Shown piece by piece: positions 14,001 through 27,000 of a stretch of 64,000 nucleotides of DNA (its first letter is position 1; every line of letters begins with the position of its first letter). The notes beneath the pieces are model-generated. The model did no database searches and had not been told where the DNA came from. It was given only the letters and a program-made list of their open reading frames with translations. The stretch lies in contig CM068842.1 of NCBI GenBank assembly GCA_028554795.2, forward strand, positions 23,346,590 to 23,410,589, in the 5' to 3' direction. The DNA is from Sinohyriopsis cumingii. Its lineage: Eukaryota; Mollusca; Bivalvia; Unionida; Unionidae. Made by a program: the position numbers and the translations under genes.

Positions 14001-16320
14001 ACACATACTCAATTTTTCTATGTGCCCAAGGTGAGAAGTCACTTGTTTGAAACAGATAAATCCTTTTAATAAAACTATAAACAATTTACTCCTGAGACTA
14101 AAAAGAACTCATCCTATGAAGCTCAATTTGATATGATATCCCTAATGGTAATCCACAGATACAAACAGAATCTATGCTGGATATACACATGGACAGACTA
14201 GGATAGAATTGTCTACTGCTTCCTCATTATGTGGTATGGGACTAAAAAAATTATAAAGTACACTCCTTAAATTAAAGCATGTCTTTTATGGATTATAAAC
14301 TCCATGTTCTCATAATTACTGGTTTGATCCCTTTTTTCTTCTTATTTCTTTTGTTGAAGGCAGCTTTGACTGGCTTTAGTATCCTATGGCAGACTCCTGC
14401 AAGCACTGTTATGTGGGAGACACTCTGAAATATACATTAAAAAAATCTCACTTGAAATATGGGTATAGTAAACATGACAATCTGTTATATATGTTTCCAG
14501 CTTTTGATTACAACCATCAATCAGTGACTCCAAAGTGATCAATCTGTTATTCCCACATATCAAATATTAAATCCAGAGCGATCAAGCTGTTATTACCATC
14601 AAATATTAATTCCACAGGAAGCAATTTGTTAAATTGCAGACTTGACTTAATATCATATGCCAAATCAAAGTACAGTGAGTACTAATGCTCTTGACAATAT
14701 ATATTTTTCATTCCAGTCCTACATTTCCTTGTAGTTGGTGACAGGTACTGAAATCAGAATTTTTATTGTAATTTGGAAAAGATACTAAAACACGATCAAT
14801 ACTATCAATAGTAGTGAAAATGAAGAGCAAAATAAAATAGAGAAAACACAGCAGAATGTCTCCCATCTGTAGTCAATCTTCAAACAAGAAGCAATTTGCA
14901 ATGTTAGCATCTTTTGCCAACATGATATACTGTCACTGGATTCAGTATGATGATGAATCTGGTTAAAAAATTTAAAAAAATGGATATTGGATATACATTG
15001 CATGCTGCAACCTTGACCTTGGTACATGTCCAGGCATATAACTTCAAGCACTAAGTAGAAAAATCATAAAAAATATCAAATGATATTATTAAAGTGAGAA
15101 ATTAAGCAACTTTGTTAAAGCAAATTATATATATATACCGAAAATGAAATTGTCAGTTGGTCATTTTAAATAGATTTAATTGTATTCATTGCTCCCACCC
15201 CACTCATCTCTTTGAAAAAAGGACCAATTAACAAAATGAAATGCAGTCTAGCCACAACATTCAAAACATTTGAATTTCGAATGTTATTGTGTCTTTTTTA
15301 TTTCTATTTCAATAAACAGAAAATTTATATAGCCAACATCCAGAAAACTCGCTATATATCTGGATCAATAACAGTATTCAAAATTGGAAGTGTTTTAAGA
15401 AAAATGCATACTGGGTTATCAGTTATTTTTTCATACTAAAAGCTATACATACAAAAGAATTTTTTTAAAGACAACCTAGAATTAATGCCATTTAAGTTAT
15501 GAAATGCCACAATATAATGCATAAACAAACATGCAATAAATAACATTAACAACAAATATTTTGGACATACAAAAATGGAAGCATTTAAGGTCAAGGTTAA
15601 CTCATTCGGCCCCAGGGGATTTTGTCATTTTTGCCTGAAATGTGCACAAGACAACTGGGGGGCTATTTCTGAATACAACGGCTTTCAACAGATTTTCCAT
15701 GAGACTAACGCCTAGCTGTATTAGAAACATCATTTTTCATTGATTATTTTGCTTGCGCATGAGTAGAAGGGTAAAAATTGGAGTTAATTTTTTTTGTTGC
15801 TTAATGGACCTATAATTTCGTATGGAATCCTCAATTTATTCAAAATGCCCACCTTATCCTAGTTTTTGCAAAGAATCACCTGTCTGTGCAGTTATGACTG
15901 GTATGCCTTAGATCTGAGGCCAAAAGGTCTAAAATCCGGACACAAAATCGCATTCCAACCTCGAGCACATTTTGGGTGAAAATAAAACTGGTCCAAAAAA
16001 TGAGGTTTTTCCCTCTGTATTTTGTGGAGCAACTAGAACTTCCAGATTATTTGGTATCATTTTAGAGCTATATCTGTCTGCTTCTTTTTAATACCACCCA
16101 CAATGGTGTATCTTAAATGACCTTGATGCTGCAGAGCTTGAAAGTAGGGTACAGCCTCATCATGCCTACAGACAGGATCGGGGCCATATCGGTTAAGCAT
16201 TAATTTTTGTTGGTCACTGCAACAGTAAGGAATTGTACAAAAGATAATACAGCATCAAGTTACTACCTAGACTATACACTTTTTATTTGGTTTCTAAGAT
16301 TACTGTATCATGTGTTTACT

Positions 16321-16373
<53 letters not shown>

Positions 16374-19300
16374 TACAACTTATTCAAATAAACCATTAAG
16401 GCAAATGACATGATTTATATAAATTCATCTATCCTTTATTATAAAAATATTTTTTATAAATGTTTTAAAAAAGTTTCTGTAATAAGGGAGGATTCATCTT
16501 AATCTAAAGCCTTTGATTTTCATTAGTCTTCATCATAGATTACTTCCCCTGCTTTAAAAAGCCATTACAATAGTTTTAGTAAGAGCTGTTCCAGTAAAAC
16601 ATATATCCCCCCTGGGGACGGCACTTCAAAAAAACTTCTGTAAGAGGTTGTGTTTCGAACTATTTTGATTCTGACTGTGGAAGGTTGGTTAGGAAAATCA
16701 CTTCTGTTGTGGATTGTGCTAACAAAATGAGAAATCGCTGGTGGGTTTGTCAGAAAGAAGAAAGAAAAAAAAACCGAATATATATTTAAAATCACATCTA
16801 CCCCCCTCCTAGCGGTCTAACATGAATAAAACATTGGGCCAGAAAATAATGCCAGTACACGCTAGTGCACGTACTTCGTACGAATTCCCGTACTTTTAAA
16901 GCAGTGATACACGTTCGGCAAATTACGTCAGCACCGCAGATGTAAAAAATGTGCTTTGCGCAATATGCAATTTTTTATTAAACTTTTAACTTTAACTTTA
17001 AAAGTGCATTTCGTGATGTAATTCGCGCTGCCGCAGCTGTCTCACAACGCTTGATGCGACATCCAGATATCTGGATACTTCGGTTCGACATGAATGGCTG
17101 TTAAACGAAATTTGATTCGTTCATTGGCCCTGGAACAGGCATTTTATGGAGTTTTAGCCTTACTTTCATTGTGGAAGTTTTATAAATGCGTGTTTCCAAT
17201 AAGGGCCACACAGGAAACCAAAAATGGTTGAATCACAACACGGTTTGTCTTCAGACGACGTTTTTCACTCGGCAAATACTGGCTGGTGATAGCTATGATG
17301 ACAATGAATTTCATGTATAATCGGTCTGTTGGACATTGGAAAAATGTCACTGGAAATACCAGTGTGTGATTTTCAGCCCAAAATTGATGTTGAGTGCGAG
17401 TCCGATGTACATGTTGGATGGACAATATGCCGGTTATATTTATTAAATATGCCCATGTCTAAACAAGCAGACTATGGGAATGTTGGATTTAAAACCCTAA
17501 TACAGCATTATGGAAGAGAAAAATCTGGCATAAGAGGCAGCAAAACACTGATTCAAGGAAGTGAATCTTTGGCAAGGTTCATGTTTTTTTATTTAGGCGG
17601 GCGGTAAAATTCAAATACTTGCCAGTCCTGCTTCAGTCACCTGCATAGTGGGAAAATGTGTTGATTAGTTAGCTGTGATGATATTTACAATGACAAAATT
17701 TAGTGGTTGAAAGCTTCCCCCCGTTATGCATATGCATTTCAGACAGCAGGCAATGAAAGGAGTTCACAGCACAGAATAATATTTGTACATCGAGGAGGAG
17801 GATCATATTAAATTCAGAAACAATTAACAGATTAATGCTCATAAGGAACATCAGAGAATCCCCATACAACATAATTGTGTGTAGATCTCAAGTTGGCAGA
17901 ACCACTGAGCAACAAAAGAATAAAAAGACAAACTTTTGTATCATATGCAGATGTATGACCAAACGATGTACATGCTCTCTATGTGCAAAAATTAAATGAC
18001 ATTAAACATAAGAGACTGACGACTGACTGATCTGTGTAAACTCAAAGCAAGATGGATAAAATTTGACCTGTTTATGTTCGGTTCTTCTATATATATAGAT
18101 CATGGTGGTATTTTCTGCAGACCTTTTGGCACTTAGTTCCAAGCCATCATTTGGTATTTGTATTGCAAAATGGATAACTAAAAAAGTATATTATCTAGTA
18201 CAATACATTTTTAAGCATTATCATTAACTGATGATGAAATAGATGAAAACAATACTTGATGTCATTCTGATATATGGATTCTTTACTACACTACTAATCT
18301 GTTCATCCTGATTCTTTTATTTTTTACCATCTCCTTTAGTCTTACTGGCAACAGTGCTTTTAATAAAATTGTAACTTCTGTTTTCTTGCAGTCTAAATAT
18401 TTATAATGATGTGTTATTGTCAAAAGGTAAAATGTGCTTAGTGTTGTAAAATCTAAAACAATTAGCAAGGGACTAAAGTAAAAAGTGGACAGAAATTATT
18501 GCCATATTACAGTGCTGTTAGAAACAACAGAATAGTTGTACAAGATTTATTTTGCACAAAGTTGTAGAACTAGCGCTCGTATTGTCACCACATCTTCTAC
18601 TTAAATAATTATATCATTATTTCTGTATATTCCTATCAGTATTTTCCCAGTGGTAGTAATTTTCTGATTTGATGTTCATTTCTTGTGCAATTTTTACACA
18701 TCAAGAGTTCTCACCGTATCATTAAAAAACAATGTAATCTGCACCAAATTGAGTTGTTTGAGAAGAAATTTATTTTTTTAACCCAAAAATCACTGAAGCT
18801 ATGAGTTCTTGCATTAAAGTCTCACATTAAATAACATTTGAAGTAGCCATGATAGTAGTTTAGTATGCAACTCTACCAATTTCACCTTTGGTATATCCAA
18901 ATCTTGAATGTGAGGAAGGAACATAGCTCCAAAATAAACACATCAATATTAGAACCTGTTCAACTGAATTGCCAGAAATTTTTTAATTCTTTTGACAACA
19001 TCATAATTAGCTGTCAAATATGGAGTAAGCCCATAGTCTTTATGCCATCCCAACCAAGACCCCACCACAACCACGTGACCATGCCCAATGACATCACAGT
19101 AATAATCGATATACAACTAGAGATGACATCTCTTCGATAATTTTGATTTCAGTAGAGCTGTAACAGAGCTGTAACAGAGTAGAACAGTAAGAAAGAGTGA
19201 CAGATATTTAAGTGTTAGGGAGATATTTAACAATGGCTATTCCCACCACCACCACTTCCTCATTGGAGATCACACACACACAAAACTTAAAAGAGCACAT

Positions 19301-22300
19301 CCTGAAATTCTGGCAGCATCCCAGCAGAGGAGATAACTATTCAATTTTATTGGCCTCTGGTTATCCCATGGTATTTCTGTTACTTGAACATTATCTTACA
19401 GTGTGTCCATTCAGCATGGTCGAAAAAGGCTTACAACCATTGAGTTGTTCAAGGACTCACATTACTACAGATGTGAAAGAACGAGAACCATACCATAAAT
19501 CAGTGAAGATAAAATAGAGTATATATGTGTTTGACTGTCCCTGATTGGTTGATAATGAAAGTAAGATTTTAGTAAAAACAATCTTTTGAGAACTTGTCCT
19601 ACTTGTAACTGAAAAAGGTGAGGGACATTGTTTTATTAACATAATTTCCATCCCTTTATGGACCCAAGTTTGGACGACTCATTACTAAAATCAGCAGCTG
19701 ACTCTGGTGCAGTATTGAAAGCACACATTTCAAATTTGTATAGATCCAGAAAATGGTGCAGCTGTTATGGGTTTTTTTCTTCACAAAAGCTGTCGTCATA
19801 GATGTGTCTATACTGATATAAATCTGATCATGGGCACTCAAAATTTTAAGTTACTAAATTGTAATATCATGGTGTTTGCACAAATTTACAGTGGGAACTG
19901 AATTAGTGCAGAGTCCTGAACTCTTGAGTTTTGTGCAGAAATATGGAATCCAAGCAGAATATATCCAGAAATGTAGAGGTTTTTAATCTTGGATTTAGTC
20001 TCCCCATTGTGTTTCACACTGATATGCATATTCACAGAACATTTGTATAGTAGTAGGAAAAGTAAGTGAGAAATTTAGATACATATCATAAACAAGACAA
20101 ACAGTATGTGGGGGGAGAAGATCATTAGAACAGCCTGGAATGGAGAAGTATAATAAAAACAATAATGAGTAGAAGTGTGACTCTTTTTTTTATGTGTGCA
20201 ACATTATTTTCTCAGCTTCAGTAAGAAATTTCATCAAAAGGAAGACAATAAAGGGTGTATAGTTAACTAAACCAATATGAATTTAGCTACTTAAAAGCTA
20301 TCAAATTGATTTTAACCTTCTGGTCTGTTTCTATCCATTCTGGTGATATGTCCACTGAATCAATATGGTTGGAAAAAATATTTCTGCCTGACAGATGTGA
20401 ATAATTTTATTTCTTGGTTTGTTGATTATGGTTGTTGCTCAATTCAAATGCATCTTTGAAAAACATTGATGCATTCTCATACTTTGTTACAAATATTTAT
20501 TACAGATGCATATCATCAGATATTGGTGAATATAGCTTGAATAAGTTATAACAGTTCTAGTTGGAACAATGAACATTGTTAAGAGAAAATTTAAGTGAGC
20601 TAAAATGTAAACTTTTCGGCAGTGTGTGATGCAGGATTGCTCAAGACTTTTCCATCTCATATGCTCACCATGAAAAATCCATTTGCACCAACTGATGATG
20701 ACTTTTAGGTATCTGTCAGAAAGGCATAATTGACGATATTCTATAGTCTACAAAAATTACTTGAGTCAAAAGTTGTAAACTCGTACAGCTGTGGCAAAAA
20801 TGATTGACTAGTACCTTTGCTGCTGTTGCTACAGTTGATTAGTTGGTTGATTCAGTGTGGTTTGATTTTAGGTTTTTTGGTGATTTTTTTACAATATATT
20901 AGGTGGAGGAAGGACCCCGAAAGACCACCAACCTAAATTGGTTGATCTGTGACACAAACTCACTGTGAGATGTTTAAGTGATGTAAAAGCAAACACCTTA
21001 GTACACTTGGGCACATGGAGCCTCTGTTGATTTGATGTTTATCTCCAACAGCTGAAGTCATTTAGACATGAGCTGTCGGGGTTTCAGTAGATCATTATGG
21101 CCTTTACACCATTTTCAGATGAAGAGAATCTATATATGGCAGCCAGTTTTACTGCTGAAGAAAATCCAAGTCCTTTTGAGACACCAAACACCACTTATGT
21201 AGAACCACTGACCTTCCACAAGTAACTGGCAACATTCTCATTTACACATTGGAGGCAAGTAATCACATGACAAGCATATTGTACCACTGTCATGGAAGCC
21301 CTTCAGATCTGTATCACAAGACAAGCATCTTATACCACTCTGCCATGAAAGCCCCTCAGGCCATAGGTATAAGTCTCATATGAAAGACTAGAAGTGGGAG
21401 ATAGAACCTGTGACAACTGGATTGAAAGTGCATAATGTTACTGCTAGGCCATCAGTGATGATGATGCTATTGACAATGCAGTTAACTGCAATGACATTGA
21501 TTTTATTAGTGCTCAGGGAAAAATGATTCCTTGACTTTCATCCATTTTTTAAAGTCTATGATATAAAAATGTTTGACTTGCAATATTTTGTTATAACTTT
21601 ATATTAGTCTTGCAACAAGGCGTAAAAATAAGACATTGGTAACTGAAAAAGATGTTCTTACAAGAAATGATATAGTGTAAAAGTAGACAAATGATGCAGT
21701 ATCACTTCCACAGGCAGCATTGTTTTTTTTCTCTGACAAATCATATAAGTTTACCAAAACATTTATTGGAAAAAATAATAACAATGAATCATAGAATCTG
21801 ACCACACATTTAAAGCAATACAAGATTTAACTATTATTCTAATCAAAAGCAGCATGCCTGAGAACAAAGAAAAATAGCAAGATATATTGATCACTTTAGG
21901 AAACACAGAGATTAGGAAGGATACAAATTCATGATTTCTGTATTAGAACAGAAATATCTATTATAAAATCTGTATTCATGGATGATAAATTAGTAGGTAT
22001 TAAGGGACTGATCACTGACATCTACAAATAATGAGCCACCATGAAAATCTGTGATTTCACAGTATCAGAGACATACTTGGCTGACAGGCAAACAAACAAA
22101 AGGACAAAAGACTGATTATAATGAATGAATATAAATAAAAATATGCAGTAGATTATATGATGTATATGAATTCAGTAGATTACCTCCAGCCAGCTGTCAT
22201 TTAAATCGCTTCTGTCCCCAACCCAATATTAAAATCACTTCTACCGCCCACTAACCCATAGCCAGAAATTATGTTAAAAAATATACTTCTGCAGGGGCCG

Positions 22301-23954
22301 GTGTTTCTCGATTAAAACACATCTGACGGTAGATCATAATTTTTTAAAATTGCTTCTGTTGTGGGTTGGTTGAGTTTGAAAGTGCCTTCCCCCCGGGGGG
22401 TATATGTTTTACTGGAACAGCCCTAATGGTGGCCATTTGTGTGGACTGAAAGGTTACATTCCAGGATACTTTCTGTCTGGTCTGGTCAAATTCCTCCATG
22501 AGTGATTTGGGAATATCATCATTTAAACTATTTTCTGTTATCTATTACAGATGCTTTTCTAATTTTAGATGGACTTATTAGGGCTGATCAGTGTAATTTT
22601 GTATGAATTTGAACGGTCCTCCTGTCATGATGCTTCTGTCACATTTAATCAAATTCTGTCAAGTGGTTATTGACAAGTTGTCTAAAAGGATTTTATATTT
22701 TTAGTAACGGTGGAAATGTCTGATGGTTTATCAACATCATCTGTACAAATTAAAGCTCAAAAGCCAGGATGTTCTGTGCCTATTTGGTCCAAGCTGGCTC
22801 AGTGGTTTTTGACAATACGTTAAAAATAACAATTTGCTGACAGAGGCATGTTGTGTAATACATGATGGATGCAGAGCCATGCCAAAATATTGTTCTTACA
22901 GCCAGGTAAGTTAACAAGAATTTCTCAGAGGGAATGACACTTTACTAGACAAAAAGAATTTCTGGAATTGAGATAAAACCATTTATTCTTTTAAATTACT
23001 GAGTGCTGAAACCATTTCAGATCCTGTAGTATCACTCATTTTTGTAGGGGACCAACTTTCATGGATTTTGATGTTACCCTGAGCCATGAATTTAAAGAGC
23101 CAATGAAAAATATGTGACCATGATAAATGACACCACCACCACTCATCTGTTTTACTGTGTTTCATTTGTAGAGATCAACAAGTTATTTCATTAATTTATG
23201 TCATTTCTACATTCTGGTTAAAAATATTAGCTTATAACTCAGATTAGTTTTATCTGAACCCTAAAACAATAATTATAAAGCATTTTATATTTTTCATTGC
23301 ACATATATCATAAAGGAATCTACTAGCTGTAATTTCCACTCACTGCCTTTACCTTTAAATCGATATGCTATGTGACAAGAAAGGATAGTGCGTATCAAGA
23401 AAAAGCACAAGGTATTCAAAAACTTATCACTGAAGATGAAATAAAGACATCATACAAAGTCTTTTATTGAAAACCCCATCTTGATATGGCCATCCATTCA
23501 GAAGGAGTAGTGACAACAAGATTTTCAAATGGCTGCTGTGGTGGCCATGTTTTAGCAGTGCCAGATTCTTTGAGGAGTATGTGTGTGTAAAGTTTCACAG
23601 CAATCCTCCAAGTTATTCGGAAGGAGGATCAGTAACAAACTGGAGCTAATGGAGGGATGAACACTGAACAATGGACATCCACCTTGACATCCCATAAGCT
23701 CGCAGAAATAATGACCGTAGAGATAAATTAAAAAAAACAACCGATATTTGGATACAACTTTAGACTCATTATAGCATCATAACAAGCAATTGCTGTAACT
23801 TACCTCTGCACACAATACTAGGTTCTCAAAAGCATCTGCATTGATGCAATGGCCATTTTCTTGTTCTCTGACTAAGCTACATTTATGTTTCGTTACCAAT
23901 CCTGCAAAATAAAAAGAGCTCATGCATTTCTTTTCAACATTCACAATATTGTAC

Positions 23955-24006
<52 letters not shown>

Positions 24007-27000
24007 CGTTTAGGCTCTTACCAAATGTAACCAGACAAGAGTGAAGACAACAATCTTGTAAAATTTAACAAATATTTTATTTCCCTAGAAAAACAAGGTA
24101 AAAATGAGAAAAAAACTTACGGCTCCATGAATCAGACCCAAAAATAATCAAAGAATTAAAAAATAGAAGTCCTAGTAATTAAATTGTCCTTATGAAACTG
24201 AGTTTGAATCCTGATGAAATCCAAAATGGAAGGCAGTGATGTATGCTGTGGTCAGCAACATACTGATGTGTCATCAGTTCTTTGTTGAATCATAGAAAAT
24301 AATATTCCAGTGTTTGAATTCTGTATAAATTTCTATAACTTTGCCTAATAATGAATTTAGAGCACAAGTATTTCCAGGGAAAAATAATCTCTTGGAATTG
24401 AAATAATTTGAAGAAAAATTAAAAATTCAACTCAAACTGGTCACAAAATTAACACCTTTAAGTGTCAATGGTTTAAAGCATGACTGACTAAATTCTCTAC
24501 AGAAAACAGTTTTACACTAATTTAAGATGCAAAACAGATTCCCGTATGAGGTCACATGACCACCTGTCTAGAACACAAACTTTTAATATGTCTAACATCA
24601 TGTACTCCAAGTATGGCCTTGACTAAAACCAATGATTTTACTTCAACTCTTACTGATTCTGAATCAAGGTCAGGAACTAGGTCAGCATTAGGTATTATTT
24701 TGTGTTTACAAAAAAGAGTCTGGTCAAACCGAATTTCTGGAAAATCCAGTAAATAAAGTTACATTACAATAGCATGTAAAGGAATAATTTTTTCTTAAAA
24801 CAAACAAACAATTAAATGAAATCAAATATAAATCAAGTCAAATATATATATATCAAATATATACACATACATACACACACTCACTCCTGGTATATCCTAT
24901 TATGTCTTTTTCTATTAACAACTGCGAAAGCATAGGTATTGATCCCCATCTGTAACAATCCACCCTTTACTGTGTGCATCTGATCTGACCAGATTCTGAA
25001 GCACTAGAATGTTTTGTCATTTTATTTTTAAACCCTAGCAAAATTAGTGTTTGTAAAATATATATCCCCTTACTGCAAACTATACAGTCTGTGTTTAAAC
25101 GCTATAATAACTTTGAAAAGTCTATAAAATTTGCATGAAAATATATTCTATGCATATGCATAGAATATAGAGCATCCACCTTAGATGTGGGAGGTCATGG
25201 GTTCGATCCCCGACTGAGTCATACCAAAGACTTACATAAATGTTACTAACAGCTGCCTCACTTGGCACTCTGCATTAAGAGGTTAGTGTTAGGACGGGTC
25301 TACCTGGTGTCAGGATAATGTGACTGGGTAGGATATCATGCTTATGTCTGGGGCATGATGCCAAAATGCTAGACATTACTATAAATTGACACATTGCAGA
25401 CACTGTAGCAATATGACTGATTTTTTTAAAACCTACGTTAAAAATCAAAATCACACATTTACAGACACACACTCTTACACAGACTGGGTACAACTTTTTG
25501 TCATAATCACTATTCCTGTCTGTTGCAATACTAAACAGCTCAATTTTCATGGCTTCTGCAATTTTAAGTTAAGTATCTTCTGCTAAACACCTAACAATAT
25601 TAGATGATTTTGTTCTTGCACATGTATATTTTCTGCAATTTTGGAATCAGGAAACATCCATTTGAACAAAGGACCAATGTAGTCTTCTACCACAAAGGGT
25701 AGTCTATATTCTATTAAGAACTCTGTAGATAATGTCTCTGCATTTATAAAATTTGTGTCCACAATTTAGTTCTGCTGTAAATAAGAAATTACCTTAGTAC
25801 TGGAGTTAGTAAAACGAGCTAATTCAAGGTTTCTTTGTTTTAAATCCATGACCAATATTAAAATCCTTTCCACGCAGCCTGCAAGGGGCATCAAGCTGCC
25901 TCTAGAATGGAACATTGTATTGTGTAATTCATGTATTCATCTATGAATCAGTTTCTTGTCTTTTCCTAATCCATCTGTGAAATTATTTGTAAAATATTTT
26001 TGCTCTAACATGCGCATAGACTAGAATAAATTTGACTTGACTTTTAGTGCCAAATACCTACAGACTAATTCTGTACCAGATATGAATTAGAACAAAGAAT
26101 CTGCAAGCAAAGATTGTTGTTGTTGTTGTGGGGTTTAACGCCATTTTTCAGCACACGATAGGCTATACATGGCGGCCAGTATTAATGGTGGAGGAAGAAC
26201 CCGGAAAACCCCGGAAAGAACCACCAACCCACGAGAAGCTACTGGCAATTTTCTCACATGCCCACATTGGCTGAATCTTAGACTCGAACCGCCGCAGACA
26301 GAGGTGAGATGGCAGTGATCCGTAACGAAGAGCGCTTTAGACCACTCGGCCACTCGGGGCCCCTTCAAGCAAAGATTAAAAGTGAGAAAACCAGTCTGTC
26401 TTCTCCTAACTAAGCCACAGAGCTGCTATAAATAGAAACCGAGGTCAAAAATTTAAAGTAGAAACCAGCATGTTTCTTGGAAATAGGGTAACTGCTATAA
26501 ATAATACTGTTAGGAAAGTACACGCAAGTCTTTATACAAGCATACTCGTATGTCATAGTTACATACAAGCCATCTGTTAGAATATGGTCTGTGTGATTAA
26601 AGGGATGTTGGGGGCTGGGGGGAGTTAGTAAACATGAGAAAACAAATTAATTTTTTGGGATAAGGATATACTGAAAATGCCTAATCTGAATACAGGTATG
26701 CCTAAGGTGTAATTTAGTGAAAAGAAAGTGTAATGATTACGCCAAAATGGTTGGCATGTATGACTTTGCTCCTCTAAGTTCGTACTCATGGAGGTCTTAA
26801 AAATGACTTACCTTCTAATAAACTTGGTACAAAAGTTTTGAGCTTTTCTTCCTTCACACTTTCTGTTTTATCTAAAATGAAATTATAAACTGTGACTATA
26901 GGAACATTCTTTCCATACTACAAAAAACTAGGTTTTTATTTTTGTAATACATGTCACATGGTTAAACAAAATGGTCCAGGTTAATAATTCAACAATTAGA

